Shown piece by piece: positions 8,398 through 15,807 of a DNA stretch of 37,877 nucleotides (position 1 is its first letter; each line of letters begins with the position of its first letter). A model generated the notes under the pieces. It saw only the letters and a list, made by a program, of their open reading frames with translations, did no database searches and was not told the origin of the DNA. The translations under genes and the position numbers were made by a program. Source of the DNA: an uncultured Clostridia bacterium (lineage in GTDB: Bacteria > Bacillota > Clostridia > Oscillospirales > Oscillospiraceae); NCBI GenBank assembly GCA_945948185.1, contig CAMFAL010000011.1, positions 1 to 37,877 on the forward strand, read 5' to 3'.

Positions 8398-9438
8398 TCA
8401 GGGGATGAGAATACACTTTCCGCACTTGCCTTGTTCGGTCATGTTCAGACCCTGCTCAAATTCCTCCAGGGGGAGGACATGGGTCACGATGGGGGAGAGG
8501 TCCAGGCCCCGGCGCAGCAGGCCCCGCATCTCCTCCCAGTTTTCAAACATCCGGCGGCCGGCGATACCCCGGATGGAACAGCCCCGGTAGCCGAAATCGG
8601 AGATGCTGACGGAGATGGATTGGTCCGGCAGGGCCACGCAGGTCAGCTGGCCCTCGGGGCGGAGGTACTGCATGGCGGCGGCCATGCCGGCCTTACTGCC
8701 GGAGAAGTCCACGGCCACATGGGGGCCGTAGCCGCCAGTGAGGGCCTTTACGGCCACCACGGGGTCCTCCGCAATGGGGTCAATGACCGCGTCGGCTCCC
8801 AACTGCTTTGCAAGGGCCGCCCGCTTCGCGTTGGGCTCCAGCACGATGATCTGGGCCGCACCGGTCAGCCTGGCGGTGAGGATGCCCATTTGGCCCAGGG
8901 GACCGGCGCCGATAATGGCCACGGCTTTGGCGGCCAGCGGTACGTCGGTAATGCCGTGAACAGAGACGCCCAGGGGTTCCATGAGGGCCAACTGCTCCCA
9001 GGGCAGGGAGGGGTCGTTGTAGACGAAGGCAATCTCCTCGGGGATGACGATGTATTCGGCGAAGCAGCCGTCCTGGTGGACACCGATGCACTTCGTGTTG
9101 GGACAGACGTGGCGGTTGCCTTCGTGGCAGATCTGACAGTTGTTGCAGGAGATGTGGGACTCAGAGGAGACCCGGTCGCCCACCTGCACGGTGTGTACGT
9201 CGCTGCCGACCTCCACCACCTCGCCGGAGAACTCGTGGCCAATGACCACAGGGGGATTCATGCGGGCCTGGGCCCAGGTATTCCAGTGGCGGATGTGGAC
9301 ATCGGTGCCGCAGACGGCGGCAGCCTTCACCCGCACCAGGATCTCCCGGGGGCCGGGCTGGGGAATGGGGATGGTGCGCAGCTCAATATTGCCGGGGGCG
9401 TAAGCCGTTTTTACCACGGCTCTCATGGTACCAGTCAT
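8398..9438 (-). CDS. tdh: Zinc-dependent MDR dehydrogenase, L-threonine 3-dehydrogenase-like
   Basis: A cytosolic NAD-dependent medium-chain dehydrogenase, closest to L-threonine 3-dehydrogenase, which oxidises threonine to 2-amino-3-ketobutyrate. Catalytic zinc ligands are C43 in VCGTDVHI and H68-E69 in GHEF; the structural zinc lobe has C98, C101, C104 and C112. The Rossmann motif GAGPLG is near 177-182. The TDH-type features CGTDVHI..W..W and GIAGRRMFENW with LDLSPIVTH are present, so TDH is preferred over sorbitol or butanediol dehydrogenase, though related polyol substrates are possible. The ATG at 9438 follows AAGGAG nine bases upstream. No 2-amino-3-ketobutyrate ligase gene (kbl) is adjacent. 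A GntR/FCD gene lies just upstream on the same strand, behind a terminator, and may control it. Confidence 0.82.
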   Translation of the reverse strand: MTGTMRAVVKTAYAPGNIELRTIPIPQPGPREILVRVKAAAVCGTDVHIRHWNTWAQARMNPPVVIGHEFSGEVVEVGSDVHTVQVGDRVSSESHISCNNCQICHEGNRHVCPNTKCIGVHQDGCFAEYIVIPEEIAFVYNDPSLPWEQLALMEPLGVSVHGITDVPLAAKAVAIIGAGPLGQMGILTARLTGAAQIIVLEPNAKRAALAKQLGADAVIDPIAEDPVVAVKALTGGYGPHVAVDFSGSKAGMAAAMQYLRPEGQLTCVALPDQSISVSISDFGYRGCSIRGIAGRRMFENWEEMRGLLRRGLDLSPIVTHVLPLEEFEQGLNMTEQGKCGKCILIP

Positions 9439-9526
9439 GTGGAACAGCTCCTTTGCCGATTAGTTTCTGATTGCAAGGTACCATAAGCGGCAGGCTCGGG
9501 ACAAGGCTTTTTCCCAGAAAAGTTGT

Positions 9527-9555
9527 CAACAAGTGTGGAAAACTTGGCGACAAGT
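9527..9555 (-). promoter_or_regulatory. Candidate operator: two direct repeats 21 bp apart
   Basis: On the minus strand ACTTGTCG (9548-9555) and ACTTGTTG (9527-9534) recur at a 21-bp period, two helical turns, in the gap before the dehydrogenase gene. TTGTCAACAA (9523-9532) overlaps the second and has the TNGT..ACNA symmetry of FadR/FCD-type GntR sites. AACTTG/CAAGTT is also an inverted repeat here. Binding by the adjacent GntR protein is inference. Confidence 0.4.
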
Positions 9556-9562
9556 TGGAAGG

Positions 9563-9591
9563 AAAACGGACAGGGGCCATAGCCCCTGTCC
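9563..9591 (-). terminator. Terminator of the alaX-gntR unit
   Basis: Read on the minus strand: GGACAGGGGC / GCCCCTGTCC, a 10-bp perfect stem with a 4-nt loop, followed by GTTTTCC. It lies two bases past the gntR stop. Confidence 0.75.
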
Positions 9592-9592
9592 T

Positions 9593-10285
9593 TCAGCGGA
9601 AAACTTTCATATTTTTTTCCAGGGTGTCGAAGTGGTGAACCAGCAGGCGGTGGAGCCGGTCTCCGTCCCGCTCCTCCACGGCGTGGACCAGGTTCCAGTG
9701 CTGGCGGATGTAGTCGGGGAGATGCTCCTCCGGGCTCTGCCCCAGAATCTCGGTCCAGTGGCCCAGAGAAATGCGGGCCATGTAGCCCACCACGATCTGA
9801 AACAGACCGTGGAGCAAGGCGTTGCCGGAGGCCTTCAGCAACTGAGCGTGGAGGGCGGTGTCCGCCTCCGTCAGCACCTGGGGGTCCCGGCTCTCCTCAA
9901 TGGTGCGGGCGAAGCCCCGCAGGGCCTCCAGGTCCTCTTCCGTCCGGTTGGCGGCCGCCGCGTGGGCACCGCCGGTCTCCAGAATACGGCGGACTGCCAG
10001 AGTATCCTGAAAATTCTCCTCCGCCGTCAGGGTCATGAGGTACAGAATTTTGGAGCTCTGCCCGATGTCGCCACCACCCAGGAAGGTGCCCTTGCCCTGC
10101 TGGCCGTATAGCACCCCCAGCAGAGACAGTGCGGCGTAGACCTCCCGCACCTGGGCGCGGGGGATGCCCAGACTGCGGGCCAGCTGGTTTTCTGAATAAA
10201 TTTTGTCGTTTGGCTTGAGGGTGCCGTCCCGCAGGCTTTGGAGAAATTTTTCAATGACCAGCTGATAGCTGTCTGAGCTGAGCAT
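9593..10285 (-). CDS. GntR-family regulator, FadR/FCD subfamily
   Basis: A DNA-binding transcription factor of 230 aa. The N-terminal winged helix (about 8-70) contains IYSENQLARSLGIPRAQVREVYAAL, split here as a recognition helix after SENQLA and PRAQVREV. The C-terminal all-helical FCD ligand domain (about 85-225) has R85-R86, and metal-binding-type His/Asp residues such as D-x(3)-H in EADTALHAQLL and H residues in VGYMA...H. It lies 18 bp after the DUF6881-like gene and probably is the last gene of an alaX-DUF6881-gntR transcript. The likely target is the downstream dehydrogenase gene, by proximity and candidate operator repeats. FCD proteins usually sense small organic acids; the ligand here is unknown. 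Confidence 0.85.
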   Translation of the reverse strand: MLSSDSYQLVIEKFLQSLRDGTLKPNDKIYSENQLARSLGIPRAQVREVYAALSLLGVLYGQQGKGTFLGGGDIGQSSKILYLMTLTAEENFQDTLAVRRILETGGAHAAAANRTEEDLEALRGFARTIEESRDPQVLTEADTALHAQLLKASGNALLHGLFQIVVGYMARISLGHWTEILGQSPEEHLPDYIRQHWNLVHAVEERDGDRLHRLLVHHFDTLEKNMKVFR

Positions 10286-10303
10286 GGCGCCTTCACCCTT
10301 TCC

Positions 10304-10579
10304 TCAGAAAAACATTCCCATGAAGCCGTCTGGCATCTGGCGGCTCTGATCCCAGATATCCTCAAACTGCACCCGGTTCAGGGCCGTCACATTCCCTTCG
10401 GACCCGGCGGCCTGCCGGGGGTCTGTGGGGGGTTCGTCCAGGTCGTCATAGGACTGATACAGACCTACCCGAAAGACCTCCACCTTCCGCCGGGGACAGC
10501 TCCGGCTGTCCAGCTCCAGATACAGCTTCCAGGGTTCGTCCTCTTCTTCGTGGTCCCATTCGATCATGTAATACTGCAT
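10304..10579 (-). CDS. Small DUF6881-like protein
   Basis: A 91-aa acidic soluble protein. The pattern W-x-HE near residue 8-12, then DEPWKLYLELD and RRKVEVFR at about 15-40, matches what I recall of DUF6881 proteins, whose role is unknown. It starts at ATG 10579 following AAGGAG (six-base spacer). The longer frame reaching 10654 overlaps the alaX gene and has no site. The stop of alaX is ten bases upstream and gntR begins 18 bases downstream, so the three are probably one transcript. No signal peptide or membrane helix is seen. Confidence 0.75.
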   Translation of the reverse strand: MQYYMIEWDHEEEDEPWKLYLELDSRSCPRRKVEVFRVGLYQSYDDLDEPPTDPRQAAGSEGNVTALNRVQFEDIWDQSRQMPDGFMGMFF

Positions 10580-10589
10580 GGCGTTCTCC

Positions 10590-11738
10590 TTACTTGCTGA
10601 AAAATGTTTCAATGGCCGCCCGGCCGGCCTGCAGGCTGCCCTGGGCGAAGCCACCCCGACCGCCGCCCCGGCCGTTCAGAGTCTTATTCAGGTCTTTTAC
10701 CAGCGGAGAAATATCCTGCCCGTCCGCTCGCACCAGAGCGTAGGCGTACTGGCTGTCCTCTCCGGCGAACACCGCCGTCAGGCCGCCGGCGCGCTTTGCC
10801 ACGGCGTCTGCCAGCTTCCGCACGCTGTCGCCCTTCATGGGGGACTGGAACAGCACCACGTCGCCCTTACCCTCATTGTCCCGGGCGATGGCGTCAAAAA
10901 CGGTGGACTCCAGTTCCGCCATGCGAACTTTGGCGGCGGAAAGCTCCGCCTCCAGCCGCTCCACGGCGGCCAGGGTATCCTGGGGTTTGACGGAAAGCTG
11001 CTGGCCGATGGCCTTGGCCTGGTCGTAGGTCCGGCCCAGGTAGTCCAGGGCACGCTTGCCGCACAAGATTTCCATGCGGACACCCTCCCGGAACTTCTGA
11101 CAGGAGAGAACCTTGATCAATCCTACCTGGCCCGCCCGGAAAACGTGGGTGCCGCAGCAGGCGCAGCAGTCGGCCTCCGGGAAGATGACGATGCGTACCT
11201 TGCCCGCCAGTTCCTTCTTGCTGCGGTAATCCAGAGCCACCAGCTCCTCAGGGGAGGGATAGTCGATCTCCACCTCCTGGTCGGCCCAGATGACCTGGTT
11301 GGCCTTTTGCTCCGCATCCAAAGCCTGCTCCCAGGAGATGTCCACGTTGTAGTCAATGGTTACCACGTCGGCTCCCATATGGAAGCCCACATTGTCGCAG
11401 TGGTAGTCATGGCACAGGATACCGGAGATGATGTGCTCTCCGGAGTGCTGCTGCATGTGGTCGAAGCGCCTTGCCCAGTCAATGCGTCCGATAACAGTTT
11501 GCCCAATTTCCACAGCTCTGTCGCAGGTGTGGAAAATGACTCCGTCCTTTTCGTGAACATCGGTGACGTTCACGCCGCCCAGGGTGCCATGGTCCGCGGG
11601 CTGGCCGCCGCCTTCAGGATAGAAGGCAGTGCGGTCCAGCACCACCTGGAAGCCGTTTTTCCCGGCTTCACAGGACAAAACGGCGGCGGGAAACTCGGTA
11701 ATGAAGGGGTCGGTATAGTAGAGTTTTTCCGTTTCCAT
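10590..11738 (-). CDS. Alanyl-tRNA editing protein, AlaX-L type with DHHA1 domain
   Basis: A trans-editing hydrolase that removes mischarged serine or glycine from tRNA-Ala. The 382-aa protein resembles the C-terminal two thirds of AlaRS without the catalytic core. Zinc ligands of the editing site are H98 and H102 (HSGEH) and C195 and H198 (CCGTHV). A second-additional-domain type region is followed by a coiled-coil-like helix near 250-285 and a C-terminal DHHA1 domain with a glycine-rich GRGGGRGGFAQGS loop. The start at 11738 follows AAAGGAAG. Co-transcription with the two downstream genes is likely from the ten-base gap. Length and DHHA1 domain place it with the long AlaX form. Confidence 0.92.
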   Translation of the reverse strand: METEKLYYTDPFITEFPAAVLSCEAGKNGFQVVLDRTAFYPEGGGQPADHGTLGGVNVTDVHEKDGVIFHTCDRAVEIGQTVIGRIDWARRFDHMQQHSGEHIISGILCHDYHCDNVGFHMGADVVTIDYNVDISWEQALDAEQKANQVIWADQEVEIDYPSPEELVALDYRSKKELAGKVRIVIFPEADCCACCGTHVFRAGQVGLIKVLSCQKFREGVRMEILCGKRALDYLGRTYDQAKAIGQQLSVKPQDTLAAVERLEAELSAAKVRMAELESTVFDAIARDNEGKGDVVLFQSPMKGDSVRKLADAVAKRAGGLTAVFAGEDSQYAYALVRADGQDISPLVKDLNKTLNGRGGGRGGFAQGSLQAGRAAIETFFSK

Positions 11739-11757
11739 GTGGAAAACTTCCTTTCAT

Positions 11758-12645
11758 TTAAGAGATGGAGACAATAAAACGCCAGACAGGCTCTGCAAGG
11801 AACCAGCCCGCAACAGCGGAGAGCAGATTAGCGGCGATGCCGTATAGTGTGGACCAGGATCTGGATTCCTCCCGGAAAAAGCGGCGATAGACCCATGTCT
11901 CGGACACCAGAATAGCCAGTTCCATGGGGAAGAATCGCATGTAGTAAGCGTATCCGTAGCCTCGTTGGAGAATCGTGACGCCCAGCACCAGAAACAAGCA
12001 GACCTGGGTAATCAGGTTTGCTGCCAGGAAAATCAAAATATTCCGTTTGGATTCATGAAGTCCCATTAACACAAACAAGCCACCCTCTAAAATCAGGGTA
12101 GGCAGCAATGTGGATAGAAATTGCGCTCCATAGCTCATGCCGGCCGGGGGAGCGGAGGCTTCTTTTTCTGTCCAGTTTACCTTGACGGAGGATTGAAGAC
12201 CGGGACGGACATAGGGCTCGGAGATCCAGAATTCGCCGGATTTGGTGACCATCAGGATCCGGTAGGTATCCGGTACGCCCATATAGCCGAAGATGTGGAG
12301 CCCCTCTTCATTGGGATACAGATCGCCCCACATAGGTGCACCGGTGGACCCCTCCGCCGTACAGGCGTGCCAGCCCTCCGGCACCGCAGCCCGAAGAGCT
12401 TTCAGCAGGTCCTGATCCAAAGAGGCAATCTCCTCGTCGGAGTAACTCCATTCCAGACCGTCAAAGGGATTGGTGTCATCCTCGTAATTTTCCTCGGCCA
12501 GAATATCCAGGTAATATGGTTCCACCGGAGGATTCACCACTTTCACAGTCAGCTGAGGCTTTGGCCCCATGTCCGCAAAAGCGGTGACGGTCAGGACCGA
12601 TACTGCCAACCCAAGAAAGAGCAGGGAACGAAACGAACGTTTCAT
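11758..12645 (-). CDS. Putative signal-peptide membrane protein of unknown function
   Basis: A 295-aa protein I do not recognise by name. It has an N-terminal signal peptide (MKRSFRSLLFLGLAVSVLTV, cleaved near TAFA-D), an extracellular domain of about 150 residues starting DMGPKPQLTVKVVNPP, and four hydrophobic segments from about 170 to the end. This signal peptide plus 'GPKP' start followed by membrane helices is a recurring layout in Clostridia. The start at 12645 has AAGGGAG seven bases upstream; an earlier in-frame start lacks one. A -10-like TATAAT lies at 12704-12709 without a clear -35. It is the last gene before alaX with 19 bases between, so it may feed the alaX transcript. Confidence 0.7.
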   Translation of the reverse strand: MKRSFRSLLFLGLAVSVLTVTAFADMGPKPQLTVKVVNPPVEPYYLDILAEENYEDDTNPFDGLEWSYSDEEIASLDQDLLKALRAAVPEGWHACTAEGSTGAPMWGDLYPNEEGLHIFGYMGVPDTYRILMVTKSGEFWISEPYVRPGLQSSVKVNWTEKEASAPPAGMSYGAQFLSTLLPTLILEGGLFVLMGLHESKRNILIFLAANLITQVCLFLVLGVTILQRGYGYAYYMRFFPMELAILVSETWVYRRFFREESRSWSTLYGIAANLLSAVAGWFLAEPVWRFIVSIS

Positions 12646-12732
12646 AGAATACTCCCTTCCAGAAAGCAGTAAATTCAACAACAAAATGTAGAATATAAAT
12701 AGAATTATACGAATAGTGTTTGAATTTTGGGC

Positions 12733-13899
12733 TTACAGCAAACCGAGCGCCTGCTTCCACCGCAGCACCCGGCGGCAGGCGGCGTCGATGACGGATTCAT
12801 CCAGAGTACCGTTTTCCACGGCTTCTATGACCTTGGGGATCTGGGTCCGGTAGTCGGTGGTCAGCACCAGGTTGTTTCCGGCCTCCAGAGCCATCAAGGC
12901 TACCGCACCGTCCCCAGCGTAGGCGCGGACGGCCTCCATGGCCAGGTCGTCTGTCATCACCACGCCGTCAAAACCCAGTTCTTCCCGCAGGATGCGGTGG
13001 ACGTTGGGGGACAGGGAGGCGGGGAGGTCCGGGTCCATGCACTCCACGATGTTGTGGGAGACCAGCACGGCGGTGGCGTCTCCGCCGCTCTCAAACCCGG
13101 CGGAGAAGGGGAGGAAGTCATTGTTTACAAAATCCTCGTAGGGTCGCCCGTCCACGGCAATGCCGGTGTGGGTGTCGGCGTTGTTTCCATAGCCGGGAAA
13201 ATGTTTTAACACGCTGCCCATGCCGTCAGCGGCCATTTGGAAAGTGACGGCGGAGACATATTCCGCCGTTGCCCCAGCGTCCTGACCGAAGGTGCGGGGA
13301 TAGATGAAGTCGTTAGGGTCCGTGGAGACGTCTGCCACCGGGGCCAGATTCACGTTGAAGCCCAGAGCGTCCAGCAGTACGTCCTTTTCCCGGGCATCTG
13401 CAAGAATGCGGTCCATGCCGCCCGCGTGATATAGCCGCTGGGGGGAGGCAAATTTCTCACTGCGGAGGTGGGGATTGGAGCTGACCCGTACCACGGTACC
13501 GCCCTCCTCGTCCACGCCTATCAGCAGGGGGATGGCGGCGGCGTCCTGATAGCTTTGGATGGCCTGAATGAGCTCATTAGCGGTCTTGTCCTTGGTATCC
13601 CGGCCAAAAAGGATGTAGCCGCCCAGGTGATAAGTGCGCACATCTTCAACCGCGTTTTCCGCTGGACAGCGGACGAAAAACAGCTGGCCCACCTTTTCCT
13701 CCGGGGTCATAGAGCCGAGGAGGGCCTCCACTTGTTCTGCCGCCAGGTCCTCCGGCGTTGGTTCCGGTTCTGGCTGGGGAGCGGGTTCCTCAACGGGAGG
13801 GGTCTCCGGTTCGGGTTCCTCTGCCTTGGGAGTGGCGCCGCAGGCGGTGAGGGAGAACAAGGTCAAAGCGGCCAGCAGCGCCGCCAGCAGTCGGTTCAT
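12733..13899 (-). CDS. Lipoprotein glycoside hydrolase family 3, beta-N-acetylhexosaminidase-like
   Basis: An exported, lipid-anchored hydrolase predicted to trim GlcNAc from peptidoglycan fragments or other glycans. The signal peptide ends in the lipobox LTAC, followed by a Pro/Glu linker (about 25-50) and a NagZ-like GH3 barrel. The conserved loop KHFPGYGNNADTH contains the Asp-x-His dyad used as acid/base in NagZ-type enzymes, and the nucleophile Asp is in VMTDDLAM. The start at ATG 13899 is set by AGGAGG five bases upstream; a GTG at 13905 overlaps that site. At 388 aa it is a single-domain GH3 without the second domain of BglX-type enzymes. The downstream membrane protein gene is 87 bp away. 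Confidence 0.88.
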   Translation of the reverse strand: MNRLLAALLAALTLFSLTACGATPKAEEPEPETPPVEEPAPQPEPEPTPEDLAAEQVEALLGSMTPEEKVGQLFFVRCPAENAVEDVRTYHLGGYILFGRDTKDKTANELIQAIQSYQDAAAIPLLIGVDEEGGTVVRVSSNPHLRSEKFASPQRLYHAGGMDRILADAREKDVLLDALGFNVNLAPVADVSTDPNDFIYPRTFGQDAGATAEYVSAVTFQMAADGMGSVLKHFPGYGNNADTHTGIAVDGRPYEDFVNNDFLPFSAGFESGGDATAVLVSHNIVECMDPDLPASLSPNVHRILREELGFDGVVMTDDLAMEAVRAYAGDGAVALMALEAGNNLVLTTDYRTQIPKVIEAVENGTLDESVIDAACRRVLRWKQALGLL

Positions 13900-13943
13900 A
13901 AGCACCTCCTAAGGTTTGATAGGGATAGTGTACCATAAAGCGA

Positions 13944-13981
13944 GGAAAAAAGAAAGGGCACGGGGGTTTCCCGTGTCCTTT
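13944..13981 (-). terminator. Terminator of the hisS-aspS operon
   Basis: On the minus strand, AAAGGACACGGG / CCCGTGCCCTTT (one A-C mismatch) is followed by CTTTTTT. It lies 17 bases past the aspS stop. Confidence 0.8.
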
Positions 13982-13998
13982 CCGGTATAAAATCGCTG

Positions 13999-15774
13999 TT
14001 ATTCCTCGGGCTTTACCAGAGCAATATGCAGCTCGTCCAGCTGCTTTTGGGTGACTTCGCTGGGGGCGTCCATCATTACGTCCTGGGCGTTTTTGTTCAT
14101 GGGGAAGGGGATGATTTCCCGGATGGAGTCCTCGCCGGCCAGCAGCATGACCATGCGGTCCACGCCGGGGGCAATACCCGCGTGGGGGGGCGCACCGTAG
14201 GTGAAGGCATTGTACATGGCGGGGAACTTGGCCTTCACGTCGTCCTCGCCCAGGCGGACCAGCTCAAAGGCCTTGATCATGATTTCGGGGTCGTGGTTCC
14301 GCACGGCGCCGGAGGAGAGCTCCACGCCGTTGCACACCAGGTCATACTGGTCAGCGGTGATGGACAGGGGATCGATCTCACCCCGCTCGGCCTTCAGCAG
14401 CACTTCCAGGCCGCCGGAGGGCATGGAGAAGGGGTTGTGGCAGAATTCCAACTCGCCGGATTCGTCGCCGATCTCGTACATGGGGAAGTCCACAATCCAG
14501 CAGAAGGCGTACTGCTCTTTGTCCATGTGGCCGGGGACGGCGGCGCCCAGAGTCTTCACGAGGACACCGGCGGTCTTCTGGGCGGCGCCCAGGGTACCGG
14601 CGGACAGGGCCACGAAGTCGTTGGCCTTCAGGCCCAGAGCGGAGACCACCTGCTCCTTGATGGGCTGGACGAACTTGGCAATGCCGCCCACGATTTCGCC
14701 CTTCTCGTCCAGGCGGAACCAGTAGGGCTTGCCGCCGGAGACAACCTCCACATCGGCCAGGGTCTTGTCAATGAACTTGCGGGTCTCGTGGAAGTCCGAG
14801 ACCACCACGGCCTTGACCTTGTTGCCTTCGAAGGGGCCAAAGCCGCAGCCGCCCAGCACCTCGGTCACGTCCTGGACCGTCAGGTCGATGCGCAGGTCGG
14901 GCTTGTCGGAGCCGTACTTCTCCATGGCCTCCAGGTAGGGGATGCGCATGAAGGGGGCACCGCTGGCCCGGTCATACTTGCCGTACTTGGCGAAGATGGG
15001 AGGCAGGACCTTTTCGCAGACGGCGAACACGTCCTCCTGAGAGGCGAAGGCCATCTCCATATCCAGCTGATAGAACTCACCGGGGGAGCGGTCGCCGCGG
15101 GCGTCCTCGTCCCGGAAGCAGGGGGCAATCTGGAAATACTTGTCGAAGCCGGAGGTCATCAGCAGCTGCTTGAACTGCTGGGGAGCCTGAGGCAGGGCAT
15201 AGAACTTGCCGGGATGCTTCCGGGCGGGCACTAGGTAGTCACGGGCGCCCTCGGGGGAGGAGGCGGTCAGGATGGGGGTGGTGATCTCCAGGAAGCCTTC
15301 GGCGGTCATGGCCTGGCGCAGGGCGGCCACCACGTTGCAGCGCAGGATGATGTTGCTCTTGACCTCGGGGTTCCGCAGGTCCAGATAGCGGTACTTCAGC
15401 CGCAGGGCCTCATCGGCCTCCCGGCTGCGGTTGATCTGGAAGGGCAGCTCGTTGTGGCGGCAGCGGCCCAGGACCTCCATCTTGGCGGGGACGACTTCGA
15501 TATCGCCGGTGGGGATCTTGCTGTTCTTGCTGTCGCGCTCCCGTACGGTGCCCTCCACGGAGATGGTGGATTCCTTGGTAATGGCCTTGAAAGTGTTCAC
15601 CATATCCTCGGTCTCGGCGACGACTTGGGTAGTACCGTAGAAGTCCCGGACGACGATGAAGGCTAGGCTTGCGGAGACTACGCGGACGTTCTCCATCCAG
15701 CCCACGATCTTGACCTGCTTGCCCGCGTCGCTCAGGCGCAGCTCCCCGCAGGTGTGGGTACGATTCTGCATCAT
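13999..15774 (-). CDS. aspS: Aspartyl-tRNA synthetase, atypical lineage
   Basis: Class II synthetase of 591 aa with N-terminal OB fold (about 15-110), catalytic core and GAD insertion domain (about 290-420). Motif 2 is FRDEDARGDRSPGEFYQLD, motif 3 GIAPGVDRMVMLL, with QAPQQFKQLL and GSDKPDLR also present. The OB fold reads GWMENVRVVSASLAFIVVRD where most bacterial enzymes have an RRRDHGG-type loop, and the SPGEFYQLD insertion is like the type I recall from alphaproteobacteria, which may also charge tRNA-Asn. So discriminating versus non-discriminating status is open. The ATG 15774 follows AAGGA; a second ATG is adjacent. It is the last gene of the T-box-led hisS-SLH-aspS operon. Confidence 0.96.
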   Translation of the reverse strand: MMQNRTHTCGELRLSDAGKQVKIVGWMENVRVVSASLAFIVVRDFYGTTQVVAETEDMVNTFKAITKESTISVEGTVRERDSKNSKIPTGDIEVVPAKMEVLGRCRHNELPFQINRSREADEALRLKYRYLDLRNPEVKSNIILRCNVVAALRQAMTAEGFLEITTPILTASSPEGARDYLVPARKHPGKFYALPQAPQQFKQLLMTSGFDKYFQIAPCFRDEDARGDRSPGEFYQLDMEMAFASQEDVFAVCEKVLPPIFAKYGKYDRASGAPFMRIPYLEAMEKYGSDKPDLRIDLTVQDVTEVLGGCGFGPFEGNKVKAVVVSDFHETRKFIDKTLADVEVVSGGKPYWFRLDEKGEIVGGIAKFVQPIKEQVVSALGLKANDFVALSAGTLGAAQKTAGVLVKTLGAAVPGHMDKEQYAFCWIVDFPMYEIGDESGELEFCHNPFSMPSGGLEVLLKAERGEIDPLSITADQYDLVCNGVELSSGAVRNHDPEIMIKAFELVRLGEDDVKAKFPAMYNAFTYGAPPHAGIAPGVDRMVMLLAGEDSIREIIPFPMNKNAQDVMMDAPSEVTQKQLDELHIALVKPEE

Positions 15775-15807
15775 AGTTGGTTGTTCCTTTCTGTATTTGA
15801 ATTGAGT

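Noticed and set aside
8329-9486. Plus-strand frame opposite the tdh-like gene
   Set aside because: The minus strand carries clear MDR zinc ligands; the plus frame is Gly/Ala/His-rich shadow sequence crossing the terminator.
14026-15234. Plus-strand frame opposite aspS
   Set aside because: Gly/His/Leu-rich sequence with no motif, opposite conserved synthetase motifs.
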